Origin: Flavobacterium channae
Lineage (GTDB): Bacteria > Bacteroidota > Bacteroidia > Flavobacteriales > Flavobacteriaceae
DNA: 64,000 bases
Reading direction: 5' to 3'
Assembly: GCF_021172165.1 (NCBI RefSeq)
Contig: NZ_CP089096.1
Span: 62,001 to 126,000 of the forward strand
Shown piece after piece: positions 1-7,239 of this stretch. The notes below the pieces were generated by a model. The model saw nothing but the letters and a program-made list of their open reading frames with translations, was not told the origin of the DNA and made no database searches. The first letter of the stretch is position 1. The number at the start of each line of letters is the position of its first letter. The position numbers were made by a program, and so were the translations under genes.

Positions 1-559
1 TACTCCATTGTGGTCTTCCGTCATATAATTTATTCATAGTGAGACCATTAATCATGGTAACTCCATATTCATTATCTAGACCTCTAATTCTAAAACGTGC
101 TAAACCCCAGTTAAATGCTGCAGCTTGTTGATACGTGTCTCTAGTTGCTTGTAAAAGCCCAGAAGTACTTTCAGAACCACTGTTGTCATCTCCTAAATCA
201 TTTTCAGTAATTGTTACTAAACTTAATTGTTGTTCAGATGTAATGTCTTCTTCTAGCACAACTACTCCTAAATCAAGAGTTTCGCCATTAGCAGAAGGTT
301 CTAACATAAAAGTTTGTTGCGTGTATCCAGAAGTTTTGATTGTCAACACTTGTTCACCTGTTGGGATAGTTTGAAAAACAAAGTTTCCATCAAAATCAGT
401 CAAAGTAGATTGGTTCGTACTTTGAATGGTTGCAACAACATTTTGTAATGGTTTTTGACTTTTAGCATCGATAACCTTACCTTTTAAGGCTGGATTTTGC
501 TGTGCAAAAACAAAAACAGCTTGCAGCACTAATAATGTGCTCAATACAAGTTTTTTCAT
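1..559 (-). CDS. TonB-dependent outer-membrane receptor, N-terminal part (cut by window edge)
   Basis: The reading frame opens at the ATG ending at 559 and runs off the left edge, giving about 186 residues. It begins with a signal peptide (MKKLVLSTLLVLQAVFVFAQ). A carboxypeptidase-regulatory-like beta-sandwich follows, with GKVIDAKSQKPLQNVVATI and DFDGNFVFQTIPTGEQVLTI. The start of a TonB plug comes next (FRIRGLDNEYGVTMINGL, then YDGRPQW). This order is typical of Bacteroidota receptors that import nutrients across the outer membrane with energy from TonB. The substrate cannot be told because the barrel is missing. It is divergent from the gene at 699, and a minus-strand TACATTTG box lies at 618-625. 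Confidence 0.9.
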   Translation of the reverse strand, partial: MKKLVLSTLLVLQAVFVFAQQNPALKGKVIDAKSQKPLQNVVATIQSTNQSTLTDFDGNFVFQTIPTGEQVLTIKTSGYTQQTFMLEPSANGETLDLGVVVLEEDITSEQQLSLVTITENDLGDDNSGSESTSGLLQATRDTYQQAAAFNWGLARFRIRGLDNEYGVTMINGLTMNKLYDGRPQWS

Positions 560-617
560 AAAGAATATTAAAATTAATACTAATTTAATGTTAAGTAGTT
601 ACAAACTTAACAGCCTA

Positions 618-625
618 CAAATGTA
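618..625 (-). promoter_or_regulatory. -7 promoter box for the TonB receptor
   Basis: The minus strand reads TACATTTG, a perfect TAnnTTTG box, about 60 nt upstream of the receptor start at 559. The assignment rests on the known Bacteroidota consensus and the position. Confidence 0.6.
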
Positions 626-645
626 TAACTTTTAATAATATTATT

Positions 646-653
646 TACCTTTG
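646..653 (+). promoter_or_regulatory. -7 promoter box for the EEP-family gene
   Basis: TACCTTTG matches TAnnTTTG, 46 nt upstream of the ATG at 699. With the minus-strand box at 618-625 it makes a compact divergent promoter region. Confidence 0.6.
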
Positions 654-698
654 GCACCCAATTTGTAATAAACTTGATATTAATATAACATTTGATTT

Positions 699-1817
699 AT
701 GAAAATTAAACACCTTTTGGCTGTTTTTACTGTGATTTTGTCTGTAAATAGCGCTGTTTCACAGGATAAAAAATTTAAAGTGCATACCGTAGCATTTTAC
801 AATTTTGAGAATTTATTTGATACAATTAATGATCCAGATACTTATGATGAAGAGTATACTCCTGTAAATGGTTGGACAAAAAAGAATTATCAAAAGAAAT
901 TAGATAACTTAAGTCGTGTTCTTATCGAATTAGGTACAAGCGAAAGTCAAAAAAATTCTCCAGTAATTATTGGCGCTTGTGAAATTGAAAACAGAAGAGT
1001 GCTAGAAGACTTAGTTAAGCATCCTACTTTAATTAATAAAGGATATAAAGTAGTCCATTTTGATTCTCCAGACAAACGTGGAATTGACGTTGGATTTTTA
1101 TATCAAGAAAAGTATTTTCAGCCAACAAGTTACATAAATGTGCCGTTGTATGTTTATGAAACAGAAACAACTTCTGATAAGAAAAGTACAAAAGAAGAAG
1201 AAAAAGAAGTTGAGGAAAATGTAAACTACGATAAAAAAACAAAACGTATTTATACACGTGATCAACTTTTGGTTACTGGTTTATTAGACGGAGAAGAAAT
1301 TAACGTAATTGTTAACCACTGGCCATCACGTTCTGGTGGAGAGAAAAAAAGTAGCCCATACAGAGAAGCTGCTGGAAGATTGAATAGAAAAATTATGGAT
1401 TCTATCATCAAAATCAATCCAAAAGCAAAGTTTATTACGATGGGAGACTTAAATGATGGTCCTTACAATAAATCTGTAAAACAAGGAGTTGGAGCAAAAC
1501 TTAAAAAAACAGAATTAAAAGAACCAAGAGATGTTTACAATCCGTTTGAGCAAATGCAGAAAGACGGTCACTCTTCTTTGTTTTATCGCGACGCTGGAGA
1601 TATTTTTGACCAAATTATGGTAAGCCAACAATTAGTTCCAGCAGATAATAATGATTATGCTACTTTTAAATATTGGAAGGCGGGCATTTATAACAAACCT
1701 TTCTTAATTCAAAAAACCGGACAGTACAAAGGATATCCACTGAGAAATCAAAATGGAGTTCCAGGATTTTCAGATCACTTCCCAGTTTATATTTATCTAG
1801 TGAAAGAAGTGAAGTAA
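699..1817 (+). CDS. Exported endonuclease/exonuclease/phosphatase-family protein
   Basis: This is a 372-residue protein with an N-terminal signal peptide ending near VSQ (residue 22). The rest is an EEP fold (DNase I / exonuclease III superfamily). Visible motifs are FYNFENLFDT (33-42), the metal-binding Glu in GACEIENRR (92-100), NHWPSR (206-211), GDLND (249-253) and the C-terminal catalytic His in SDHFP. A Lys/Glu-rich insert lies at about 158-182. Family members are secreted nucleases or phosphodiesterases; the substrate is not determined here. The gene is followed by a terminator at 1839-1876, so it is probably monocistronic. Confidence 0.88.
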   Translation: MKIKHLLAVFTVILSVNSAVSQDKKFKVHTVAFYNFENLFDTINDPDTYDEEYTPVNGWTKKNYQKKLDNLSRVLIELGTSESQKNSPVIIGACEIENRRVLEDLVKHPTLINKGYKVVHFDSPDKRGIDVGFLYQEKYFQPTSYINVPLYVYETETTSDKKSTKEEEKEVEENVNYDKKTKRIYTRDQLLVTGLLDGEEINVIVNHWPSRSGGEKKSSPYREAAGRLNRKIMDSIIKINPKAKFITMGDLNDGPYNKSVKQGVGAKLKKTELKEPRDVYNPFEQMQKDGHSSLFYRDAGDIFDQIMVSQQLVPADNNDYATFKYWKAGIYNKPFLIQKTGQYKGYPLRNQNGVPGFSDHFPVYIYLVKEVK

Positions 1818-1838
1818 TTTCAGTCTTAATAATTTAAT

Positions 1839-1876
1839 AAGGTTAGTTTGCAATAAAATGCGGCTAACCTTTTTTC
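1839..1876 (+). terminator. Rho-independent terminator after the EEP gene
   Basis: AAGGTTAG (1839-1846) pairs with CTAACCTT (1864-1871), followed by a T-run. Confidence 0.75.
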
Positions 1877-1910
1877 TTTTTAGTAACTTTACGTTTTTAA
1901 ATTGCAGAAG

Positions 1911-2453
1911 ATGAAAATTAAAAAACCATTTAATCTAAATCAATGGATTGAAGAAAACCGACAGTTTTTGAAGCCACCCGTGGGAAACAAAACCATCTAT
2001 GATGAAACTTCAGACGATTATATTGTTATGGTCGTGGGTGGACCCAATGCACGAAAAGACTATCACTACAACGAAACCGAAGAGTTGTTTTATCAATTAG
2101 AAGGAGAAATCACAGTCTATGTTCAAGAAGATGGCGAAAAGAAAGCCATGAAATTAGGACCAGGCGATATGTATTTACATCCTGCTAAAGTACCGCATTC
2201 TCCTGCTAGAACAGAAGGTTCAGTAGGTTTGGTAATCGAAAGAAAACGCGCTGGAAAAGGATTTAACGATGGGTTGTTGTGGTTTTGCGACAATTGCAAT
2301 CACAAATTACATGAAGTCTATTTCGAGTTACACGATATTGAAAAAGACTTTTTACCGCATTTCAGTACGTTTTATAATTCAGAAGAAAAAAGAACGTGTA
2401 AAAAATGTGGTACTGTAATGGAAACCAATCCTAAGTTTACTACTAAGAAATAG
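1911..2453 (+). CDS. haaO: 3-hydroxyanthranilate 3,4-dioxygenase
   Basis: This cupin dioxygenase opens the ring of 3-hydroxyanthranilate in the kynurenine pathway from tryptophan towards quinolinate. The 180-residue product from ATG 1911 has the bacterial family length. An in-frame TTG at 1902 adds only three residues and is not preferred. Iron ligands expected from characterised bacterial enzymes are visible as His52, Glu58 and His96. The second, rubredoxin-like metal site is also complete: Cys126, Cys129, Cys163 and Cys166. No other kynurenine gene is adjacent, but tryptophan 2,3-dioxygenase lies at 60886 in the same window. Confidence 0.95.
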   Translation: MKIKKPFNLNQWIEENRQFLKPPVGNKTIYDETSDDYIVMVVGGPNARKDYHYNETEELFYQLEGEITVYVQEDGEKKAMKLGPGDMYLHPAKVPHSPARTEGSVGLVIERKRAGKGFNDGLLWFCDNCNHKLHEVYFELHDIEKDFLPHFSTFYNSEEKRTCKKCGTVMETNPKFTTKK

Positions 2454-2504
2454 TTAAAAAACAGCTGTGTAACCTGAGACACACATTTATTAAAATATAT
2501 TTTT

Positions 2505-2512
2505 TACATTTG
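2505..2512 (+). promoter_or_regulatory. -7 promoter box for the aldehyde dehydrogenase
   Basis: TACATTTG, 36 nt upstream of the ATG at 2549, matches the Bacteroidota consensus. Confidence 0.6.
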
Positions 2513-2548
2513 TGAAAATTTAACAAAAACCAAATAAAAAGTTATAAA

Positions 2549-4099
2549 ATGATATCTGAAGCAGCAATTCAATTTGGTATGCAAGAAGCTTTGCAACAAT
2601 TAGGCATTAAAGAAATTAACGAAGGAACATCTACTGGAACAAAGTGGTTTTCTAACGGAAAAATCATCGAATCATACTCACCTGCAACAGGAGATTTGAT
2701 TGGAAAAGTAAAATCTTCAACAAAAGAAGATTACGAAACAGCTATGAGTGCTGCAGAAGAAGCTTTCAAAACATGGCGTTTGGTTCCAGCTCCAAAAAGA
2801 GGTGAAATCGTGCGTCAAATGGGAGAAGAATTACGTAAACATAAAGAAGCATTAGGAAAATTAGTGTCTTTCGAAATGGGTAAATCGTATCAAGAAGGTC
2901 TTGGAGAAGTGCAAGAAATGATTGATATCTGTGATTTCGCAGTAGGTTTATCACGTCAATTACATGGATTAACAATGCACTCTGAGCGTCCAATGCACAG
3001 AATGTATGAGCAATGGCATCCGTTTGGAATTGTTGGAATCATTTCGGCTTTCAACTTCCCAGTAGCGGTTTGGTCTTGGAACACAATGTTAGCATGGATT
3101 TGTGGTGATGTTTGTATTTGGAAACCAAGTTCAAAAACGCCTTTATGTGGTGTAGCTTGTCAAAACATCATTCAAACCGTATTAGAAAGAAACAACTTGC
3201 CAGAAGGAATCAGCTGTTTAGTAGTGGGTAACGAGTCTGGTGATTTAATTAATAACGACAAACGTATTCCATTAGTATCGTTTACAGGTTCTACAAGAAT
3301 TGGTCGTCACGTATCAAAAACAGTTGCTGAGCGTTTTGGAAATACTATTTTAGAATTAGGTGGAAACAACGCCATCATCGTTTCTAAAGAAGCTGATTTA
3401 TCAATGGTATTGGTTGGAGCAGTATTTGGAGCGGTTGGGACAGCTGGTCAACGTTGTACGTCAACTCGTAGATTAATTGTTCACGAAAGTGTTTACGATA
3501 AAACATTAGACGTTTTAGCAAAAGCTTATGCGCAGTTAAAAATCGGAAATCCATTAGATGCTAACAATCACGTGGGACCACTTATCGATAAAGGAGCAGT
3601 TCAAGATTACTTAAACGCTATTGAAAAAGCAAAAGCTGAAGGCGGAAGAGTAATTGTAGAAGGTGGTGTTTTAGAAGGAAAAGGATACGAAAGTGGTTGT
3701 TATGTAAAACCATGTATTATTGAAGCTAAAAACGAGTTCGAAATCGTACAACACGAAACATTTGCTCCAGTATTATACGTAATGAAATACAGCACAATTG
3801 AGGAAGCTATCGAAATGCAAAATGCAGTTCCTCAAGGGTTATCTTCTTCTATCTTTACAAACAACATGAGAGAAATGGAATTATTCCTTTCTGCTGCTGG
3901 TTCAGATTGTGGTATTGCTAACGTAAACATCGGAACTTCTGGTGCTGAAATTGGTGGTGCTTTTGGTGGTGAAAAAGAAACAGGCGGTGGCCGTGAATCA
4001 GGTTCTGATGCATGGAAAGCTTACATGAGAAGACAGACAAATACGATCAACTACGGAACAGCGTTACCTTTAGCACAAGGAATTAAGTTTGATTTGTAA
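2549..4099 (+). CDS. Aldehyde dehydrogenase, ALDH7 (antiquitin / aminoadipate-semialdehyde) type
   Basis: This 516-residue NAD(P)-dependent aldehyde dehydrogenase has the general base Glu269 in LELGGN and the nucleophile Cys303 in GQRCTST. The cofactor-binding SFTGSTRIGR stretch and the C-terminal GGEKETGGGRESGSDAWK stretch are typical of ALDH7. Characterised relatives oxidise alpha-aminoadipic semialdehyde / piperideine-6-carboxylate in lysine catabolism. It has its own promoter box and a terminator. Proximity to the 3-hydroxyanthranilate dioxygenase raises but does not prove a link with aromatic breakdown; the aminomuconate semialdehyde enzyme belongs to a different ALDH class. Confidence 0.9.
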   Translation: MISEAAIQFGMQEALQQLGIKEINEGTSTGTKWFSNGKIIESYSPATGDLIGKVKSSTKEDYETAMSAAEEAFKTWRLVPAPKRGEIVRQMGEELRKHKEALGKLVSFEMGKSYQEGLGEVQEMIDICDFAVGLSRQLHGLTMHSERPMHRMYEQWHPFGIVGIISAFNFPVAVWSWNTMLAWICGDVCIWKPSSKTPLCGVACQNIIQTVLERNNLPEGISCLVVGNESGDLINNDKRIPLVSFTGSTRIGRHVSKTVAERFGNTILELGGNNAIIVSKEADLSMVLVGAVFGAVGTAGQRCTSTRRLIVHESVYDKTLDVLAKAYAQLKIGNPLDANNHVGPLIDKGAVQDYLNAIEKAKAEGGRVIVEGGVLEGKGYESGCYVKPCIIEAKNEFEIVQHETFAPVLYVMKYSTIEEAIEMQNAVPQGLSSSIFTNNMREMELFLSAAGSDCGIANVNIGTSGAEIGGAFGGEKETGGGRESGSDAWKAYMRRQTNTINYGTALPLAQGIKFDL

Positions 4100-4106
4100 A
4101 AATTAT

Positions 4107-4141
4107 GTGATTAGTGAAAAGTAATTAGTGATTAGTTACTT
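4107..4141 (+). repeat. Degenerate heptamer array (5 units)
   Basis: Five consecutive 7-bp units in one phase: GTGATTA, GTGAAAA, GTAATTA, GTGATTA, GTTACTT. The array sits between the aldehyde dehydrogenase stop and its terminator. Confidence 0.7.
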
Positions 4142-4152
4142 TTTGGATATAG

Positions 4153-4179
4153 AAAAACCCTGCAATTGCAGGGTTTTTT
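4153..4179 (+). terminator. Rho-independent terminator after the aldehyde dehydrogenase
   Basis: A near-perfect hairpin: AAAACCCTGCA pairs with TGCAGGGTTTT across a central AT-rich turn, then a T-run. The flanking A-run could make it work in both directions. Confidence 0.85.
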
Positions 4180-4252
4180 GTTTGGACAGTTCTTAAACGA
4201 ATTTGATTAGGAGCTAACTAGTATGTATTTATTAGACAATTTTCGTGTATTA

Positions 4253-4558
4253 TTATTTTTTACTTTTAATAGTTAAGAATAATTTATAATTTGAATTTTC
4301 TTTTCTGTAAACATACATTTCTCTAGATTTTGATGGTTTTACAATAGAATCATTTATTTTTATGTCATACCCTTTAGTTAACATAAAATTCGGACTATAA
4401 AACGCGTCATTAATCATTATACTTCCATTATCTCTTATTTTTATTTTTGAAACAATAAAGTTATATTGATTAATATTATCTTCTCTTGTTTTTATGTAAT
4501 TTCTTATAAAGAATAAAATAAATAATATGGTAGCCAAACCTAAAATTATCTTTTTCAT
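4253..4558 (-). CDS. Small membrane-anchored protein of unknown function
   Basis: A 101-residue product not assigned to a family. The N-terminus is a single hydrophobic helix (about residues 4-20) after MKK. A polar Lys/Asn/Ile-rich region follows, with IKIRDNGSIMINDAFYSP and a Lys-rich end. No lipobox Cys is present, so it would be a signal-anchored or secreted protein. The base composition is more AT-rich than the flanking housekeeping genes. It lies downstream of and co-directional with the PhnA-domain gene, 70 nt away. It could be an accessory or lineage-specific gene. Confidence 0.55.
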   Translation of the reverse strand: MKKIILGLATILFILFFIRNYIKTREDNINQYNFIVSKIKIRDNGSIMINDAFYSPNFMLTKGYDIKINDSIVKPSKSREMYVYRKENSNYKLFLTIKSKK

Positions 4559-4628
4559 AATATTATTAGTAATTTAATTTATTTAAAACGTTTAGCTGTT
4601 TTTAATTGCCACATCTGCACATTGAAAA

Positions 4629-5204
4629 TTACTTCGTTTTCTTCACGTATTGCGTCAAAATATAAATACTTTGGTTTTCCACTCTACCTTCAATCAAGTT
4701 AGCGTCGTCCCAAACTAATTTAATATTATGTACGGCAGCTCCACGTTTTGCGGTAAAAGTAGCCCCTTTTACATCTAAATCTTTTATCAAAACTACGGAG
4801 TCACCATCTTGTAAAATAGCTCCGTTACTGTCTTTATGTACAATTTTGTTTTCGTCTTCTTCTTCGCCTTCACCTGTTGCTTTTGCCCATTCTAATGCTT
4901 CCTCATCTAGGTACATCATGTCAAGCAAATCGTTGTTTTTTAAACGAGCCAACATACGCCAGGATAAAATTTGAACCGGTAAATGTTCATTCCACATACT
5001 ATCTGATAAACCTCTCCAATCGTTTTCATTCATGGTTTCCGGGTTTTCAATTTGATCTTTCAAATGTTTAGCAACCAAAACCGAATGTTCTAAACTTTCT
5101 GCAGTGTGAGGTGGCAACGTGTACACAACTAAATCATGTTCGGCACCACTAATCTCGCAAACTGAACCACTGCGATCTTTCAGTTTTTTTTCTATTACAC
5201 TCAT
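4629..5204 (-). CDS. PhnA-domain protein
   Basis: A 191-residue cytoplasmic protein. The C-terminal part (about 122-190) is a clear PhnA domain: DSNGAILQDGDSVVLIKDL, then KRGAAVHNIKLVWDD and a closing YVKK. The N-terminal part keeps a zinc-ribbon-like start (SGSVCEISGAEHDLVVY) but has lost the CxxC pattern, so metal binding is doubtful. An acidic linker (GEGEEEDE) joins the parts. Despite the name, PhnA/YjdM proteins have no proven role in phosphonate breakdown. A minus-strand TACCTTTG box at 5240-5247 is the likely promoter. Confidence 0.85.
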   Translation of the reverse strand: MSVIEKKLKDRSGSVCEISGAEHDLVVYTLPPHTAESLEHSVLVAKHLKDQIENPETMNENDWRGLSDSMWNEHLPVQILSWRMLARLKNNDLLDMMYLDEEALEWAKATGEGEEEDENKIVHKDSNGAILQDGDSVVLIKDLDVKGATFTAKRGAAVHNIKLVWDDANLIEGRVENQSIYILTQYVKKTK

Positions 5205-5239
5205 TTTGAATGGATTTTACGTAAATAAATAATTTGAAA

Positions 5240-5247
5240 CAAAGGTA
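5240..5247 (-). promoter_or_regulatory. -7 promoter box for the PhnA-domain gene
   Basis: The minus strand reads TACCTTTG, about 36 nt upstream of the start at 5204. Confidence 0.55.
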
Positions 5248-5269
5248 TAAATTGTAAGGAAACGACATA

Positions 5270-5303
5270 AAAAAAAGCAACTTTTTTGACGAGTTGCTTT
5301 TTA
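5270..5303 (-). terminator. Terminator after the small barrel protein gene
   Basis: On the minus strand AAAAAGCAACT pairs with AGTTGCTTTTT, followed by more T. It lies just past the stop at 5323. Confidence 0.8.
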
Positions 5304-5322
5304 ATATAGTGGTAATTATTTT

Positions 5323-5820
5323 TTATAAATTGAAGGAAGCTCCAATTGAGAAATTGAATTGATTGTTGTATTTTTCAAATCCAATAGGATCATTATCATA
5401 CATTGCAATAGGAAATTGAATTTCAGAATAAACTCCAAATCCAGGTGTGAAAAAATAACGCGCGCCTAAGTGAGCTCCAAAGTTTTTAACCCCAATGTTC
5501 AAACCAGGATAAATATCTACTTTTTCTTCAATATTAAAGACATCGGCAATGTTGGCACTAAAACGAGCTCTTAAATCGAAACGGTCGTCAAAATTTGGTT
5601 TTTCACTATTTATTTCCTTTATTCCAAGTAAGTATAGTGAAGTAAGACCAACAGACATGTTTTTACCAATTCCATAGTCATAGGTAACAATTACACCCGA
5701 ACCGTATTCTTGGAAATTAGCTCCAACTTGAAATTTAGTATCTCCTTTTCCTGTAAAAACCTGAGCATTTACAAATGAAATAGAAGCAAAAAAACTAGCA
5801 ATAATTAGAAATTTTTTCAT
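5323..5820 (-). CDS. Exported small beta-barrel protein (outer membrane)
   Basis: A 165-residue protein with a signal peptide (MKKFLIIASFFASISFVNAQ). The rest alternates polar and hydrophobic residues with many Gly and aromatic positions. It ends in FNFSIGASFNL, a C-terminal beta-signal for outer-membrane insertion. The length suits an 8-stranded barrel. It resembles conserved flavobacterial outer-membrane proteins of unknown role. A minus-strand TATATTTG box at 5844-5851 and its own terminator make it a single-gene unit. Confidence 0.75.
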   Translation of the reverse strand: MKKFLIIASFFASISFVNAQVFTGKGDTKFQVGANFQEYGSGVIVTYDYGIGKNMSVGLTSLYLLGIKEINSEKPNFDDRFDLRARFSANIADVFNIEEKVDIYPGLNIGVKNFGAHLGARYFFTPGFGVYSEIQFPIAMYDNDPIGFEKYNNQFNFSIGASFNL

Positions 5821-5843
5821 GGCATCAATATTAATTTAGAAAG

Positions 5844-5851
5844 CAAATATA
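5844..5851 (-). promoter_or_regulatory. -7 promoter box for the barrel protein
   Basis: The minus strand reads TATATTTG, 24 nt upstream of the start at 5820. Confidence 0.6.
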
Positions 5852-5858
5852 CTAATTT

Positions 5859-6593
5859 TTAATTTCGACCTTTTTCGTTCGGATAAAGATCTGGCAACGA
5901 ATCGCTTTGCCAATACTCTTTTGTGTCTACATCTAAAATAGTTAGCTTTCCTTTAAATGCCGCTCCGGTATCCACATTCCAAACACAAGCTTTGTTTATA
6001 GGTGTCGTTTCGTTGATTTTAGTAACTGGCGTATGTCCGATATAGATTTCATCATATATGTTTAAACGACTTGGATAAGTAATAGCATCTTTTGAAAGTT
6101 GATTGTTAAGTGCTAAAGCAGTTTCCCAAAGTGTTCTATCCCAATAAAAAAGCGCTTTAAAATATTCATGATCTACACCTTTCATATTGGTAAAACCAGC
6201 ATGAATAAACAATCGATTTTTATCATCTAAATAATAATCTTGTAGAGATTGCAAGAATTCAATATGTTTTTCTTTAGTTAATGCATCAACATTTTGATAT
6301 GAAATAACAGTTGCTTCACCACCATGGGTAAACCACAATTTTTCATCAATATTTTCGTTATTACCTAATAACCAGTCTAGTAATAGTTCGTCGTGATTAC
6401 CTCGAATGAAATAGCATTTTTGCTTTTTTTGCAATTCGATTAAAAAATCCAAAACATCAGGAGATTCACTCCAACCGTCTACATAATCGCCTAAAAAGAT
6501 TAAAATATCTTTATCAGTAACGTTTGCTCTTTTCAAAACTTGTTGCACTGCTTTTAGTCCGCCATGTATATCTCCAATAACTAATTTCCTCAT
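5859..6593 (-). CDS. Metallophosphoesterase (calcineurin-like serine/threonine phosphatase family)
   Basis: This 244-residue cytoplasmic enzyme has the full set of metallophosphoesterase motifs: GDIHG (7-11), GDYVDG (35-40), GNHDE (65-69), a His in LFIHAGF and another in YIGHTP, followed by VDTG. These residues hold the two catalytic metals. The pattern resembles bacterial PrpA/ApaH-like protein phosphatases, but the substrate (phosphoprotein, dinucleotide or other) is open. It diverges from the peptide/kinase module that begins at 6734. Confidence 0.9.
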   Translation of the reverse strand: MRKLVIGDIHGGLKAVQQVLKRANVTDKDILIFLGDYVDGWSESPDVLDFLIELQKKQKCYFIRGNHDELLLDWLLGNNENIDEKLWFTHGGEATVISYQNVDALTKEKHIEFLQSLQDYYLDDKNRLFIHAGFTNMKGVDHEYFKALFYWDRTLWETALALNNQLSKDAITYPSRLNIYDEIYIGHTPVTKINETTPINKACVWNVDTGAAFKGKLTILDVDTKEYWQSDSLPDLYPNEKGRN

Positions 6594-6618
6594 AAATTAT
6601 TCAAATTCAGTTCAAATT

Positions 6619-6675
6619 TTAACAAAAAGTATAGAAAAACTACAGCAATTTAAAAATCGCTAGCTATTAAATTTG
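6619..6675 (+). promoter_or_regulatory. Putative activator site plus -7 box, copy 1
   Basis: TTAACAAAA (6619-6627), a 5-nt gap, AGAAAAACTACAGCAAT (6633-6649), an 18-nt gap, then TAAATTTG (6668-6675). The same arrangement with the same gaps recurs at 9941-9997. The element covers roughly the -30 to -60 region if TAAATTTG is the -7 box, as expected for an activator-dependent promoter. It lies upstream of the first peptide gene. Confidence 0.7.
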
Positions 6676-6733
6676 TAATTACCGTAAAAAAACATTTAAA
6701 AAAACAAACAAACACACTCAAATTCAAAACATT

Positions 6734-6991
6734 ATGAAAAAATCAGTAAAATTATTTGCTTTAGCATTTGTTAGCTTGGCAATTTTCTCGTGTACAACAG
6801 ATGAATACGATGCGGCACTTGAAGAAAGTGTAAAAGTAACAGAAAATATTCAAAATGCCCAATTTAAATACGGGGATAATGGTGAAGAGACAGAAGAAGA
6901 TGAAGGTGGTGTAAGAACACCTATAGATTCTTTGAATTTGAATTTAAATATTGTTGAGGGAACACCATTAGTAGTCATAAAAAAAGATTAA
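6734..6991 (+). CDS. Small lipoprotein with C-terminal TPLVVIKKD motif (candidate signal peptide precursor)
   Basis: An 85-residue product starting with a lipoprotein signal peptide (LAIFSC, Cys20). The mature part is short and acidic (ETEEDEGG) and ends in EGTPLVVIKKD. The last nine residues closely match the end of the next gene's product (TPLVIMKKD), although the two proteins otherwise share little. It is the first gene of a set continuing with the second peptide, a TPR sensor kinase and a response regulator, and lies behind promoter copy 1. Family not recognised; a role as signal or ligand for the kinase is inference from the arrangement. Confidence 0.7.
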   Translation: MKKSVKLFALAFVSLAIFSCTTDEYDAALEESVKVTENIQNAQFKYGDNGEETEEDEGGVRTPIDSLNLNLNIVEGTPLVVIKKD

Positions 6992-7007
6992 TTTAATATA
7001 GTTTATC

Positions 7008-7199
7008 ATGAAAAATATTTTAATTATTACAATTACATTTTTATTGAGTATTTTATTATTTATTAATTCTCATGTTAAAGAAAATGAAAACCAATTTGAA
7101 AAAGTTAGTGACGATGTTTCAAACTTTAAAGGTAAAGAAAACATTTTTTTAAATACAAATAGTGAAAGAACCCCTTTGGTGATTATGAAAAAAGATTAA
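7008..7199 (+). CDS. Small exported peptide with C-terminal TPLVIMKKD motif
   Basis: A 63-residue product with an N-terminal hydrophobic segment (about residues 4-21, IIITITFLLSILLFIN) that can act as signal peptide or anchor. A polar stretch without Cys follows, ending in SERTPLVIMKKD. The end resembles the preceding gene's product in protein and DNA (both close with AAAAAAGATTAAT). The spacing is 16 nt after the previous stop and 7 nt before the longest kinase frame, so it is very likely co-transcribed. Not assigned to any known family. Confidence 0.65.
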   Translation: MKNILIITITFLLSILLFINSHVKENENQFEKVSDDVSNFKGKENIFLNTNSERTPLVIMKKD

Positions 7200-7239
7200 T
7201 ATATATTTGTATTTAATCTTTAAAAATGAAATTCCAAAG

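Noticed and set aside
2549..4099. Calling the aldehyde dehydrogenase an aminomuconate-semialdehyde dehydrogenase because of the adjacent kynurenine gene
   Set aside because: Its sequence pattern is ALDH7 (antiquitin) rather than the ALDH8-type enzyme used in that pathway.
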